NCBI GenBank assembly: GCA_944325415.1
Contig: CALUZW010000014.1
Coordinates: 1-59,117 of the forward strand
Reading direction: 5' to 3'
Source of the DNA: an uncultured Bacteroidales bacterium
Lineage (GTDB): Bacteria > Bacteroidota > Bacteroidia > Bacteroidales > UBA11471
DNA: 59,117 nt
A program made the position numbers and the translations under genes. How positions within the stretch are numbered: position 1 is the first letter of the stretch; the number at the start of each line of letters is the position of its first letter. Under the pieces are notes generated by a model, which did no database searches, was not told the DNA's origin, and saw only the letters and a program-made list of their open reading frames with translations. Positions 37,355-47,918 of this stretch are shown piece after piece.

Positions 37355-39526
37355 TTACGGATTGATAATCATCTCGTCGAGCAGATAATCGGCATCGGCA
37401 TACTTGTCGATGATAAAGAGTATGTACCGTATGTCGGTGATTATCGAGCGCTGGTAGCGGCCCTGGTATTGTATATCGCCGGTAATGCCCTCCCAGTTGC
37501 GGTCGAAGTTGACACCGACCAGTTCGCCGCGGCTGTTGAGCACGGGGCTTCCCGAGTTGCCGCCGGTGGTGTGGGTGTTGGCGATGAAGTTTACGGGCAT
37601 CTTGCCCCGTTCGTTTGAGTAGAAGCCAAAATCTTTTTTCCGGTACAGTTCTTTCAACTTTTTGTCGACGACAAATTCCCAGTTCGTCGGGTCTTCCTTC
37701 TCCATGACACCGTCGAGAGTCGTTTCGAAGTTATAGGTTACGGCGTTGGCGGGGGAGTACGCTTTCACTTGCCCGTAGGTAAGTCGCAAGGTAAAGTTGG
37801 CATCGGGGTAGTTGGGTCGGTCGGCATGAATGGCAAGTTGACCGGCGATATAAGATTTTTGTGCCTCGGCGATTCTCTGGTCTATGGGTTGCAGTTCGTC
37901 GTTGATGCGTCGGGCCTCCTCCTTGATGGCTCGGGCATATCGCACCATGGGGTCGTTTTCCAGTGCTTTGACGTTGGGGTGCTTCTTCCATCGCTCGTAT
38001 TTTTCGGGATTGACAAAGAGGGAGTTGTCAAACAAGAGGTCGACGTATCGCTCGATGTTGCCCTTGTGTTTGCGGTCGATAGTCTTGAAGAAGGCCGGAT
38101 AGTGTTCCGGAGCTATACTGTCGGCATACATTTGCAACATGGCCTTGGTGATGCGCCGATCGACATGTGGGGCGTAGTCTTTGTCGTAGAATGTATAGTA
38201 GAGGCGGTCAAAGGCTTCGAGGGCAGCCTTGCGGGTGGAGTCGTTGCCGCTCAGACCGGCTTTCAGTGCGTCGAAGTTGGTGGGCACGCGGCTACATTCG
38301 GTCCCTATCCACAGGGCTTCGAGTAGGTATTGCATGCGTGTTTTCAGACCTTCGCGGTTCTTCACCTCGTTGGCAATGATATCCACGGCCTCGCGGTATT
38401 CCTGTATGTCGTTGTCCCAGCCCCAGTTGAGCAGTTCGTTCATCTGCCGTTCTTTGAGATATACGGTCGATTGCCGTTCTATCATGGTGTTCATGCCTTT
38501 GCTGCTCTTGTAGCTATTGGTCGAGGAGGCATACTTCCCGGCATACTGTATGCGAACCTTCGGGTCGGCGAGCATTGCATCTAACATGACTCTCTGCCGC
38601 AGGTCTCTGACGTTGACCCGTATGCGGTTGTCGATATTTTTCCGCTCTTTTACCTCGGCCGGAGTGTAGTAGTGGTTGGTGCGGCCGGGAAATCCCATGA
38701 GCATGACGAAGTCGTTCTCTTTGACACCGCGCAGGCTGAGGTCGAAATATTTTTTCGGCCGCAGCGGTACGTTGCTTGTGTCGTAGGGGGCAGGGTTGCC
38801 GAGGCTGTCGGCATAGACGCGGAATATCGAGAAGTCGCCCGTATGGCGTGGCCATTTCCAGTTGTCGGTGTCGGCACCGAATTTACCTATCGAGGAGGGC
38901 GGTGCTCCCACCATACGCACATCGGGGTACACCTTCTGGGTGAACATGTAGTAGCGGTTGCCTCCGTAGAAAGGTTTGATAATAACGGTCGTGCCGGGGT
39001 TGTTTTTCAGGAACTCTTCGCCTACGCGTTTCTCGGCCAAGGAGTTGAGAAACTTGGTGTTGAGATATTTCATCTCTATGCGGCTGGTATCTTTTCTCAA
39101 CTCCTCTTCGACGTAGTCGGTTACCTCTTCGATTTTGTCAATGAACGTTACCGTGAGTCCCGGATTGGGTAACTCCTCCTTGCGGCTCTTGGCCCAGAAT
39201 CCGTTGGTGAGCAGGTCGTTGTCGACGCTGCTGTGGGCCTGTATGTAATCGTATCCGCAGTGGTGATTGGTCAGAATCAGACCGTAGGGCGAGATGATCT
39301 CGCCCGTGCAACCGCCACCGAAGATGACGACGGCATCTTTCAGCGATACCGAGTCGGGGTGGTATATATCTTCGGCGCATATTTCCAGGCCGAGCCCTTT
39401 CATCTGTTCGAAGTTCTGTTCTTTAAGCAGGGGGAGCAGCCACATGCCTTCGTCGGCACGGGCCGGCGACAGCGGTGCCGAGGCAAGAAGGGCGCACATA
39501 CATAAGCATAGACTTCTCTTTTTCAT
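37355..39526 (-). CDS. S46 family dipeptidyl-peptidase, DPP11-like
   Basis: A 723-residue exported serine peptidase that removes dipeptides from peptide N-termini in the periplasm, important in amino-acid-fermenting Bacteroidota. Start ATG 39526 gives a signal peptide (MKKRSLCLCMCALLASAPLS). The catalytic residues are His89 in LTNHHCGYDYIQ, the Asp of WKWPRHTGDFSIF (about 231) and the Ser of GGNSGSPVLNSRG. The S1 pocket motif reads FDRNWE with Arg, as in P. gingivalis DPP11 (Asp/Glu-specific), rather than FDGNWE of DPP7; hence the specificity call. Confidence 0.92.
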   Translation of the reverse strand: MKKRSLCLCMCALLASAPLSPARADEGMWLLPLLKEQNFEQMKGLGLEICAEDIYHPDSVSLKDAVVIFGGGCTGEIISPYGLILTNHHCGYDYIQAHSSVDNDLLTNGFWAKSRKEELPNPGLTVTFIDKIEEVTDYVEEELRKDTSRIEMKYLNTKFLNSLAEKRVGEEFLKNNPGTTVIIKPFYGGNRYYMFTQKVYPDVRMVGAPPSSIGKFGADTDNWKWPRHTGDFSIFRVYADSLGNPAPYDTSNVPLRPKKYFDLSLRGVKENDFVMLMGFPGRTNHYYTPAEVKERKNIDNRIRVNVRDLRQRVMLDAMLADPKVRIQYAGKYASSTNSYKSSKGMNTMIERQSTVYLKERQMNELLNWGWDNDIQEYREAVDIIANEVKNREGLKTRMQYLLEALWIGTECSRVPTNFDALKAGLSGNDSTRKAALEAFDRLYYTFYDKDYAPHVDRRITKAMLQMYADSIAPEHYPAFFKTIDRKHKGNIERYVDLLFDNSLFVNPEKYERWKKHPNVKALENDPMVRYARAIKEEARRINDELQPIDQRIAEAQKSYIAGQLAIHADRPNYPDANFTLRLTYGQVKAYSPANAVTYNFETTLDGVMEKEDPTNWEFVVDKKLKELYRKKDFGFYSNERGKMPVNFIANTHTTGGNSGSPVLNSRGELVGVNFDRNWEGITGDIQYQGRYQRSIITDIRYILFIIDKYADADYLLDEMIINP

Positions 39527-39613
39527 AGTATGAGGAGATTTTCTGTCGTAAAATCGACAGCTAATATGTACAAAAAATTTTGTTTGTGCAAGACTTGGGC
39601 CTGTTTTCAACGG

Positions 39614-40312
39614 TTAGATATCGAGCGTGTAGCTCTCCATGTTGAGAAGGTCGAGGGTGAAAAGCCGATTATAGAGCGGTTCGCCGCAACCGGTGATGAG
39701 CTTGACGACTTCGGCCGCCTCGATGCTGCCTATGACACCCGGTGTGGGGCCTATGACAGCGGCCGCAGCGCGCCGCGACGAGAGGATCGTGCGGTCGGGA
39801 AAGAGTTGGGCATAGCGTTTCCCCCTGTCGCCGTTGAATACCGATACTTGTCCGCGGAAACCTTCAATACTTCCGTAGACATAGGGCTTTTTCAGGCGGT
39901 GGCACCAGTCGTCGATAAGGTAGCGTGTGGCATAGTTGTCGCAGCCGTCGACGACGATGTCGTAGGTTTTGATGGTAGCTTCGGCATTCTCCTCGTTCAG
40001 GAAGTAGGGGTAGGTATCGATGCGGCACGCACTGTTCCGTTGGGCCAGGGTGCGGGCGGCACGTTCGACCTTGCTTTGGCCGGTCTCCTCTTCGGTATAG
40101 AGAATTTGCCGTTGCAGGTTGCTTTCCGATACGGTGTCGCCGTCGACAAGGCCTATGCGTCCTATCCCGGCCGAACACAGGTAGAGGGCGATGGGTGAGC
40201 CCAGCCCGCCGACACCCACAATGAGTACCGATGCCCGTTCCAAAGCCTGCTGACCCGAGATACCTATCTCGGGCAGCATGATTTGGCGGGTGTAACGTTC
40301 CGATGGAGTCAT
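39614..40312 (-). CDS. thiF: ThiF/MoeB-family adenylyltransferase, cysteine-poor
   Basis: A 232-residue E1-like enzyme that should adenylate the C-terminal Gly of ThiS. The N-terminus MTPSERYTRQIMLPEIGISG, the ATP loop GVGGLGSPIALYLCSAGIG, DGDTVSESNLQRQ and DGCDNYATRYLI are typical. Unlike E. coli ThiF there is no CxxC pair and no Cys in the crossover loop (the region reads RYAQLFPDRTILSSRRAAAA), so the structural zinc and the persulfide-forming Cys are missing. It is the last gene of the thi operon. Confidence 0.88.
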   Translation of the reverse strand: MTPSERYTRQIMLPEIGISGQQALERASVLIVGVGGLGSPIALYLCSAGIGRIGLVDGDTVSESNLQRQILYTEEETGQSKVERAARTLAQRNSACRIDTYPYFLNEENAEATIKTYDIVVDGCDNYATRYLIDDWCHRLKKPYVYGSIEGFRGQVSVFNGDRGKRYAQLFPDRTILSSRRAAAAVIGPTPGVIGSIEAAEVVKLITGCGEPLYNRLFTLDLLNMESYTLDI

Positions 40313-40329
40313 GAGGTGGTGTGAGCAGG

Positions 40330-41442
40330 TTAGTCAAAGATGCGGTCCCAGTCTTTCCACACCACTTCGTATCCGGCTTTCTTGACGGCCTGTTCTACCT
40401 CGGCAGGGGTGCGGTCGTCGCTCACGACAAATTGTTCGAGAGCCTGCGGGTGGGTGAAGTAGCCGCCCGGTTCGGTTTTGGAGCCTGCGCTCAGCGAGGT
40501 GGCTCCCAGGGTGGCGATGTGGTCACGGAATTGTGGGTTCTCGCGGGTCGATACCGAGATGTCGACATCGTGGTCGAAGAGTCGGAAGGCAAAAATGGTC
40601 TGGGCCAGTTGCCGGTCGCTCATCACGACGTTGGGCTGGAAATGGCCCTCAGAGGGACGCAACCGCGGGAAGTTGACACTGTAACGGGTTTTCCAGTACT
40701 TTTTGCGCAGGTATTGTAGGTGTATGGCCATGAAGGTGATGTCGGTGCGCCACTCTTCGAGACCTATGAGCACGCCCATGCCTATCTTGTGTACGCCGGC
40801 CTGTCCCATGCGGTCGAATCCGTTGACACGCCATTCGAAGTTTGATTTCATGCCTTTGGGGTGGTAAACCTTGTAGCGCTCGCGGTGGTAGGTTTCTTGG
40901 AAGCACACCACGCCGTTGAGGCCCGACTGGGTGAGCCGGTAGTAGTCTTCGCTTTTGAGCGGCATCACCTCGATGGTAAGGTTGGCAAAGTAGGGGCGGG
41001 CCAGGCGCAGGGCATTCTCGATGTAATCGACGCCCGCTACATGGGCATTTTCGCCTGTGACGATGAGCAGGTTTTCAAACGGGCCCAACCGTCGTATCGC
41101 CTTGCACTCCTCAACGATTTCTTCGTCGTTGAGAATGATGCGGTTGATAGGGTTGTTGTGGTTGAAACCGCAGTATACGCAGAAGTTGGTGCAGGAGTTG
41201 GTGATGTACATTGGTATATACATACTGATGGTTTTCCCGAAACGCTGTTGCGTGTACATGCGGCTCTGCATGGCCATCTCTTCGAGGTAGCGGTCGGCTG
41301 CCGGCGATATGAGAGCCATGAAGTCATCGATTTGCAGGTGTTCCTGGCCGAGGGCGCGTACCACGTCGGCTTCGGTTTTTGAGTATATCTGTTTCGTGAT
41401 TTCGTCCCACGAATATTTCTCTAATTCTTCTGAAAACAACAT
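40330..41442 (-). CDS. thiH: 2-iminoacetate synthase ThiH
   Basis: A 370-residue radical SAM enzyme that splits tyrosine to dehydroglycine (2-iminoacetate) for the thiazole ring, typical of anaerobes. The cluster motif is NSCTNFCVYCGFNHNNPI (CxxxCxxC), followed by TGENAHVAGVDYI, EVMPLKSEDYYRLTQSGLNG and PRLRPSEG. It is the anaerobic counterpart of ThiO. The gene is placed 17 bp before thiF. Confidence 0.97.
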   Translation of the reverse strand: MLFSEELEKYSWDEITKQIYSKTEADVVRALGQEHLQIDDFMALISPAADRYLEEMAMQSRMYTQQRFGKTISMYIPMYITNSCTNFCVYCGFNHNNPINRIILNDEEIVEECKAIRRLGPFENLLIVTGENAHVAGVDYIENALRLARPYFANLTIEVMPLKSEDYYRLTQSGLNGVVCFQETYHRERYKVYHPKGMKSNFEWRVNGFDRMGQAGVHKIGMGVLIGLEEWRTDITFMAIHLQYLRKKYWKTRYSVNFPRLRPSEGHFQPNVVMSDRQLAQTIFAFRLFDHDVDISVSTRENPQFRDHIATLGATSLSAGSKTEPGGYFTHPQALEQFVVSDDRTPAEVEQAVKKAGYEVVWKDWDRIFD

Positions 41443-41454
41443 TTCTTTTATACC

Positions 41455-41997
41455 TTATTTCTTTTGTTGTGAGTAAATGCGCCGCAATGTGTTCTTCCGG
41501 GCCGTCAGGAACGCGGGGGAGTAGAACGACGTTGTCGTATTTTCCAAATAAAATTTCAGCTCGGCCAGCAGGTCGGGCTCCTCTTTCCCGAGAGAAAAGG
41601 CCATCTTCATACAGAGAACCTGTGCTGCTGCCTTTTCCTGTGGCAACAACATGTGCTCGATGCAGTAGTTGTAGAGCCTTACGGGGAATACCGACGGCCG
41701 GGGCAATCGGTAGAGAATCGAAAGCAACAGCCTTCGGGTACCGTCGTGGCGGCACCCGAAGAGCTTTTGCTCGAAAGTGTCCCGATAGGGTAGAAGCGGG
41801 AGCCCGCTTCTGTCGACCAGTCGCTCGCATGCCCATGCAGCCCGCCAGGCTACCCGGGAGTCGGGGTCGTCGATGAGTTGCACCAGCCGGGGAATATCGG
41901 TCGGATATTCTTCTACCGATGCGGCTATCAGGTCGACTACCCGGCGCGACAGCGACTGGGACAGCGGGGTACGCAGGTCGGCAATGCGCTCCATCAC
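41455..41997 (-). CDS. HEAT-like helical repeat protein in the thi operon
   Basis: A 180-residue soluble, helix-rich protein of unknown function. It contains repeat-like segments such as IPRLVQLIDDPDSRVAWRAAWA, typical of HEAT or armadillo units, and several further amphipathic helices; no catalytic motif and no signal peptide are visible. It lies 3 bp after thiC and 12 bp before thiH, so it is co-transcribed with thiamine genes. It could be a scaffold or an unrelated passenger. Confidence 0.7.
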   Translation of the reverse strand: MMERIADLRTPLSQSLSRRVVDLIAASVEEYPTDIPRLVQLIDDPDSRVAWRAAWACERLVDRSGLPLLPYRDTFEQKLFGCRHDGTRRLLLSILYRLPRPSVFPVRLYNYCIEHMLLPQEKAAAQVLCMKMAFSLGKEEPDLLAELKFYLENTTTSFYSPAFLTARKNTLRRIYSQQKK

Positions 41998-42000
41998 GTT

Positions 42001-43707
<1,707 letters not shown>

Positions 43708-44478
43708 TTAGTCGAGGAAAGAGGTGAGGGGGCTGCTGGCGATGGCGTGGGCACATTGTGCGCCAAGGCCGGCTTCGTAGGCCCGTCGGCCGGCAATGAC
43801 GGCCTCTTTGAATGCAATCGCCATCTCTACCGGATTGCCGGCTACGGCGATGGCCGTGTTCACGAGAACGGCGTCGGCACCCATCTCCATGGCTTCGGCA
43901 GCGTGCGAGGGGGCGCCTATGCCGGCGTCGACCACGACAGGTACGCGGCTTTCGGCAATGATGATTTCTATCAGGTCGCGGGTGCGCAATCCCTTATTGG
44001 TACCGATAGGGGCTCCCAGCGGCATGACCGTAGCCGCACCGGCCTCTTCGAGTCGCTTGCACAATACGGGGTCGGCCTGTATGTAGGGCAACACGACAAA
44101 GCCCATCTTTACCAGCTCTTCGGTAGCTTTCAGGGTCTCTACCGGGTCGGGGAGCAGATACTTGGGGTCGGGGTGAATTTCGAGTTTGATAAAGTTGGTG
44201 CCGAAAGCTTCACGCGCCAGTTGGGCGGCGAGTACGGCCTCTTCGGCGTTGCGTACCCCAGAGGTGTTGGGCAGTAATTGTATGCTCTCTTTGCGTATGT
44301 GGGCGAGAATGTCGTCTTGCTGGGGAGCGTCCATGTCGACACGTTTCATGGCGACGGTTACCATTTCCGACTCCGATGCGAGAATGGCTTGTTGCATCAG
44401 GTCGTTTGAGCTGAATTTGCCGGTTCCGACAAACAGACGGGAGCTGAATTCCCGTCCTCCGATAATCAGTTTACTCAT
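43708..44478 (-). CDS. thiG: Thiazole synthase ThiG
   Basis: A 256-residue TIM-barrel enzyme that assembles the thiazole phosphate from DXP, dehydroglycine and ThiS thiocarboxylate. It begins [38 protein letters not shown] has the Schiff-base Lys, then [15 protein letters not shown] and [20 protein letters not shown] bind phosphate. It overlaps thiE by 8 bp. Confidence 0.97.
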   Translation of the reverse strand: MSKLIIGGREFSSRLFVGTGKFSSNDLMQQAILASESEMVTVAMKRVDMDAPQQDDILAHIRKESIQLLPNTSGVRNAEEAVLAAQLAREAFGTNFIKLEIHPDPKYLLPDPVETLKATEELVKMGFVVLPYIQADPVLCKRLEEAGAATVMPLGAPIGTNKGLRTRDLIEIIIAESRVPVVVDAGIGAPSHAAEAMEMGADAVLVNTAIAVAGNPVEMAIAFKEAVIAGRRAYEAGLGAQCAHAIASSPLTSFLD

Positions 44479-45100
44479 AGCTGTTTTTATTTATACAATT
44501 GATGATTTTCTGTGTCTCTTCTATGGGGTTGGCTGCCCGCAGAATGGTCCCCGACAGGGCAATGCCCGAGATGCCTGTGGCCATCAGGACCGGAATGTCG
44601 TCGAGTTCGATACCTCCGATGGCGACAATGGGCAGCGAGTATCCCCGTTCGTGGCATTGTTGCAGGATGTGATGGTAGCCTTCGATACCCAGAATGGGGC
44701 TGAGTTTTTTCTTGGTCTGGGTGAAACGGAAGGGGCCCAGCCCTATGTAGTTTACACCGCTGGCCACCAGATGGCCGATGTCGTCGATGGTGTTGGCTGT
44801 CCCGCCGATGATGGCCTTGTCGCCGAGCAGGCGTCGGGCTTCGGCCGGCGGCATATCGTTCTTGCCCAGATGCACGCCGTCGGCTTTGATGGTGTCAACG
44901 AGTTCTACCTTGTCGTCGAGAATGAGGGTGGCTCCGTAGTGATTGCAGAGGGTACGCAGGCGATGGCCTACGGCCAGTATGGTGTCGTCGTCGGCCTCTT
45001 TCATGCGCAGCTGTATCCAGCGGCAACCGCCTTCGAGAGCGGCCCGGGCCGATGTGTAGTAGTCGTATTGTTCGTTGGTGTGTGTGATAAATTGCAGCAT
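44471..45100 (-). CDS. thiE: Thiamine-phosphate synthase ThiE
   Basis: A 209-residue TIM-barrel enzyme joining HMP-PP and thiazole phosphate. Signatures: [75 protein letters not shown] (TxTK pyrophosphate loop) and [21 protein letters not shown]. It carries the full set of ThiE residues, in contrast to the neighbouring tenI-like gene. Confidence 0.95.
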   Translation of the reverse strand: MLQFITHTNEQYDYYTSARAALEGGCRWIQLRMKEADDDTILAVGHRLRTLCNHYGATLILDDKVELVDTIKADGVHLGKNDMPPAEARRLLGDKAIIGGTANTIDDIGHLVASGVNYIGLGPFRFTQTKKKLSPILGIEGYHHILQQCHERGYSLPIVAIGGIELDDIPVLMATGISGIALSGTILRAANPIEETQKIINCINKNSYE

Positions 45101-45112
45101 GGTAGTCTCTCT

Positions 45113-45703
45113 TTACGGGTGAATGTATGCCGTCAGCTGCTGCATGCGGCGTTTTATTTTCTCAGGCGATGTCTCTTCCCACAGGTAGCCGAGCATGGCA
45201 GCGCCACCGAATCCCCATTCTTGCAGTTGGGGCAGCCGTTCGGGGGTGATGCCGCCAAGGGCATAGACGTGCCGGTCGATGATGCCTTCGCTGCCGGCAC
45301 GGCGCAATGTCTCGGCGGGGAATGCCGCGCTGTATCCTTTTTTGGAAAGACTGTCGAAGATGGGGCTCAGAAAGCAGTAGTCGACATCGTGGGCCTGCCT
45401 CACTTCTTCGAGCGAGTGGCAGGAGCGGCCTGTTGTACCACGATAGGAAGCGGGTGGCAGCGGATTGCGGCGATTGAGGTGCAGTCCGCCCACGGCAAAG
45501 GTGTCGGCCAGTTCGAAGTGGTCGTGCAGAATGAGGCGAGAATGGTATTTCTCGGGTATCTGGTGCAGGAGGGTGGCTATCTCTTCGGACAAATATCCCG
45601 GTTTGCGTATGTGCATCTGAGCCAGGCCGCAGTCGAGCAGGAGAGCTATCAAGTCGGGCTCTCCGGCAAATGTATTTTCTGTTGTAATGCCTATCAGTTT
45701 CAT
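45113..45703 (-). CDS. tenI: TenI-like thiazole tautomerase
   Basis: A 196-residue ThiE-fold protein (start ATG 45703, MKLIGITTENTF). It lacks the ThiE pyrophosphate loop and has instead TGRSCHSLEEVRQA, matching the GRSxHS loop where B. subtilis TenI has its catalytic His, plus LSPIFDSLSKKGY and YALGGITPERL. TenI aromatises the ThiG product. Most pipelines would name it a second thiamine-phosphate synthase; the loop argues for tautomerase. Confidence 0.75.
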   Translation of the reverse strand: MKLIGITTENTFAGEPDLIALLLDCGLAQMHIRKPGYLSEEIATLLHQIPEKYHSRLILHDHFELADTFAVGGLHLNRRNPLPPASYRGTTGRSCHSLEEVRQAHDVDYCFLSPIFDSLSKKGYSAAFPAETLRRAGSEGIIDRHVYALGGITPERLPQLQEWGFGGAAMLGYLWEETSPEKIKRRMQQLTAYIHP

Positions 45704-45712
45704 ATGATGAAG

Positions 45713-45753
45713 AAAAAGCCCGGTCCCCCGGAGTGTAGAGAACCGGGCTTTTT
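45713..45753 (-). terminator. Terminator inside the thi operon, between thiS and tenI
   Basis: A 12-bp perfect stem (AAAAAGCCCGGT at 45713-45724, complement 45742-45753) with T-tracts on both sides. Its place 25 bp after thiS and 10 bp before tenI suggests that only a part of transcripts continue, giving more ThiD and ThiS than the downstream enzymes. Confidence 0.7.
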
Positions 45754-45777
45754 GCAAAATTTCCAGTGAAAGAATCA

Positions 45778-45978
45778 TTAGCCTCCGCAGGCGGCATGGA
45801 TAACGGTTACCTTATCGTTGTTCGACAAGAACGTTTCCGCCCATTCATCTTTACTGATAATCCGGTTGTTTACGGCAACAGCAATACCCTCGGGGGTAAT
45901 GCTCTGTCCCAATAGCAGCTCTTTGAGAGTAACTCGGCTGCCAACACAGATTTCCTGACGATTTAAAAACACTTTCAT
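45778..45978 (-). CDS. thiS: Sulfur carrier protein ThiS
   Basis: A 66-residue ubiquitin-like protein ending in Gly-Gly (AACGG), the tail that is adenylated and turned into a thiocarboxylate to donate sulfur to ThiG. It begins MKVFLNRQEICVGSRVTLKE and has GIAVAVNNRIISKDEW. It starts 5 bp after thiD. Confidence 0.95.
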   Translation of the reverse strand: MKVFLNRQEICVGSRVTLKELLLGQSITPEGIAVAVNNRIISKDEWAETFLSNNDKVTVIHAACGG

Positions 45979-45983
45979 ATGAA

Positions 45984-46841
45984 TTATTCCAAGTTTAAGG
46001 TTTCTGAGATTTCGGTCGGTTGGGCATGCAGGGTGACGGGGGCGAAGAGGTGGTTTATCGGCCCGTGTCCTTTCCCAACAGTAACGTCGGCTCCCGATAT
46101 CAATCCGTTGTAAACATATTTCTTGGCGAGTGATACGGCTGTTTCGATGTTGTGGCCCAGTGCTAGGTAAGAGGCTATGGCCGAGGAGAGTGTGCAGCCG
46201 GTCCCGTGAGTGTTTTTCGTATTTATTTTTTGAGCGGAGAATTTTTGCGGTGTATGGTCTGTTGTGAACAATATGTCGCACATGTCTTGTTGGCGAAGGT
46301 GTCCGCCTTTGATGAGTACGGCTTGGCAACCGGTTTTGAGGAGAGCCTCTCCGGCGCGATGCATATCGGCCTCGTTGTCGATGGATATGCCCGTGAGGAG
46401 GGAGGCCTCGTCGGTATTGGGCGTGATGAGGGTCGACCGGGTGAAGAGCAATTCTTTCATGGTCGGTACCATATCGTCTTCGTCGTATAACCGGTGGCCG
46501 CTGGTCGATACAAGCACGGGGTCGAGGATTGTGAATCGGGGGGAATATTTGTCCAGTATGTCAATGAGCGCCCTGATGTGGTGCGACGAGAAAAGCATAC
46601 CTATTTTTACCGCGTCGCACACAATGTCGGAGAGTACGGCTTCGAGTTGTGCTTTTACGATATGGGGCGAGATAGCTTGTATTCCGGTTACACCACAGGT
46701 ATTTTGCGCCGTAACGGCCGTAATGACAGACATTCCATATACGCCGAGTGCCGACATGGTTTTGAGGTCGGCTTGTATGCCGGCACCTCCGCTGCTGTCT
46801 GAGCCTGCAATAGTAAGGCAAGTGGGATAATGGTTGACCAT
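45984..46841 (-). CDS. thiD: Hydroxymethylpyrimidine/phosphomethylpyrimidine kinase
   Basis: A 285-residue ribokinase-fold enzyme making HMP-PP. It begins [20 protein letters not shown], then [14 protein letters not shown], and has the C-terminal [20 protein letters not shown] with the anion hole and catalytic Asp region typical of ThiD (Cys replacing Asp as in PdxK-like members). It is first in the operon, 79 bp downstream of the TPP riboswitch. Confidence 0.95.
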   Translation of the reverse strand: MVNHYPTCLTIAGSDSSGGAGIQADLKTMSALGVYGMSVITAVTAQNTCGVTGIQAISPHIVKAQLEAVLSDIVCDAVKIGMLFSSHHIRALIDILDKYSPRFTILDPVLVSTSGHRLYDEDDMVPTMKELLFTRSTLITPNTDEASLLTGISIDNEADMHRAGEALLKTGCQAVLIKGGHLRQQDMCDILFTTDHTPQKFSAQKINTKNTHGTGCTLSSAIASYLALGHNIETAVSLAKKYVYNGLISGADVTVGKGHGPINHLFAPVTLHAQPTEISETLNLE

Positions 46842-46920
46842 ATTCTCAGATTTTTATCGAGGAGTTCCGGAATATGGGTCAAAAGCTATTCGCGAGATAT
46901 TTTGGTCTGCTCTCTCTATG

Positions 46921-46995
46921 AACAAATTCCTTCCCGGCATTACCCGGGCAGGTTCATAGGGTGTAATCTCAGCCATTCCGGCACCCCTTTTGTTT
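46921..46995 (-). promoter_or_regulatory. TPP riboswitch (THI element)
   Basis: The minus strand has the complete THI box: GGGGTGCC, GGCTGAGATTACACCC, GAACCTG and GGGTAATGCCGGGAAGGAA in order, enclosed by a P1 helix AACAAA/TTTGTT. Binding of thiamine pyrophosphate should lower expression of thiD and the genes after it. The 79-nt stretch to the thiD ATG lacks an evident T-tailed terminator, so control of translation initiation is the more likely mode. Confidence 0.95.
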
Positions 46996-47001
46996 CTTCG
47001 A

Positions 47002-47009
47002 CAAAAATA
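47002..47009 (-). promoter_or_regulatory. -7 box of the thi operon
   Basis: TATTTTTG on the minus strand lies just upstream of the TPP aptamer, giving a transcript that begins almost at P1. Confidence 0.55.
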
Positions 47010-47075
47010 GTGAATAATATTTATTTTACGCTATCCTTGTCCGGAAAAATCGTATAAATATATACTTTTTCTCCG

Positions 47076-47114
47076 AAAAAAAGCGAGACACAAATCTCCC
47101 GATTTATGTCTCGC
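47076..47114 (-). terminator. Terminator of the sigma/anti-sigma/lipoprotein operon
   Basis: A 14-bp stem with one mismatch (47083-47096 with 47101-47114) followed on the minus strand by seven T. Confidence 0.75.
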
Positions 47115-47166
47115 CGCACTTTACTGGAAAAAAGTCTGTATGTTGTTTATGTCTGAAAAAAAGTTC

Positions 47167-47916
47167 CTAATCTTCAAACTTTGTCGACATCGTATATATG
47201 TATCCGCCCAAATCTTGTTTCCATATAGAGGTAAATCCCGAGTGAGATTTGCTACGATAGAGCAGGGTGATGCTGGTAATATTCGACGGATAGGAGGGCA
47301 ATTCAAACGAGTACCATTCGTCGCGTGTTTCTTCTGACCGTTCGGCACCTTCATAAGCGACGATTAGGGTATCAGTGGTCATGCCCGTGTAGCTGGGGTC
47401 AGTGGGAATGTTTTTCTGTATCAGTCGTATGTTGCCTTCTCCGGCAAAGAGGCGAACATTCATCGTCAGCATATTGGGCGAGATGTCGGTCTTGTTCGTG
47501 ATAAAGGGCTTGGCTATGGCACGCAGTGTGTCGGTAGCCTTGAAGTCAAATTCAGCGGGTGTGCCAGCTGTATAGTCGCTTATACCCCATGTGGCGATGT
47601 TGGAGAAGGTGGCTTCGTAGATGCCTTTGGCTTCGGCATTGGCTGTCTGGTTGTCCCAGTCGATAGAGTAGTATACGATGGCACGGGCTATGCTGTCGTT
47701 CAACGTGGGTATGCCGGCTCCTGTGATGTTGAGATTTATCTCGTCCAGTCGTATACATGGGGTGTTGTGAAGGTTGAGTATGGTTCCCGTGCCATACGAG
47801 GTGGTCATGTTGCCTTTGTCGCCGAGGCAGCTGTTCAGGCTGCACAGTGAGAGTGTGGCGAAAACTGTAAACAGAAGTCCTTTTGTCATTTTTTTCATAT
47901 CAATCGTTTTTTTCAT
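47167..47916 (-). CDS. Lipoprotein of unknown function (NigD-like)
   Basis: A 249-residue probable lipoprotein; ATG 47916 is taken, with 47898 as an alternative. The leader GLLFTVFATLSLCSLNSC has a lipobox, lipid attachment at the Cys. The mature protein is a beta-rich region of about 215 residues without a catalytic motif. Its size and the DKGNMTTSYGTGTIL start recall NigD-like Bacteroidota lipoproteins, but only loosely. It begins 2 bp after the beta-barrel gene and may work with it. Confidence 0.6.
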   Translation of the reverse strand: MKKTIDMKKMTKGLLFTVFATLSLCSLNSCLGDKGNMTTSYGTGTILNLHNTPCIRLDEINLNITGAGIPTLNDSIARAIVYYSIDWDNQTANAEAKGIYEATFSNIATWGISDYTAGTPAEFDFKATDTLRAIAKPFITNKTDISPNMLTMNVRLFAGEGNIRLIQKNIPTDPSYTGMTTDTLIVAYEGAERSEETRDEWYSFELPSYPSNITSITLLYRSKSHSGFTSIWKQDLGGYIYTMSTKFED

Positions 47917-47918
47917 AT

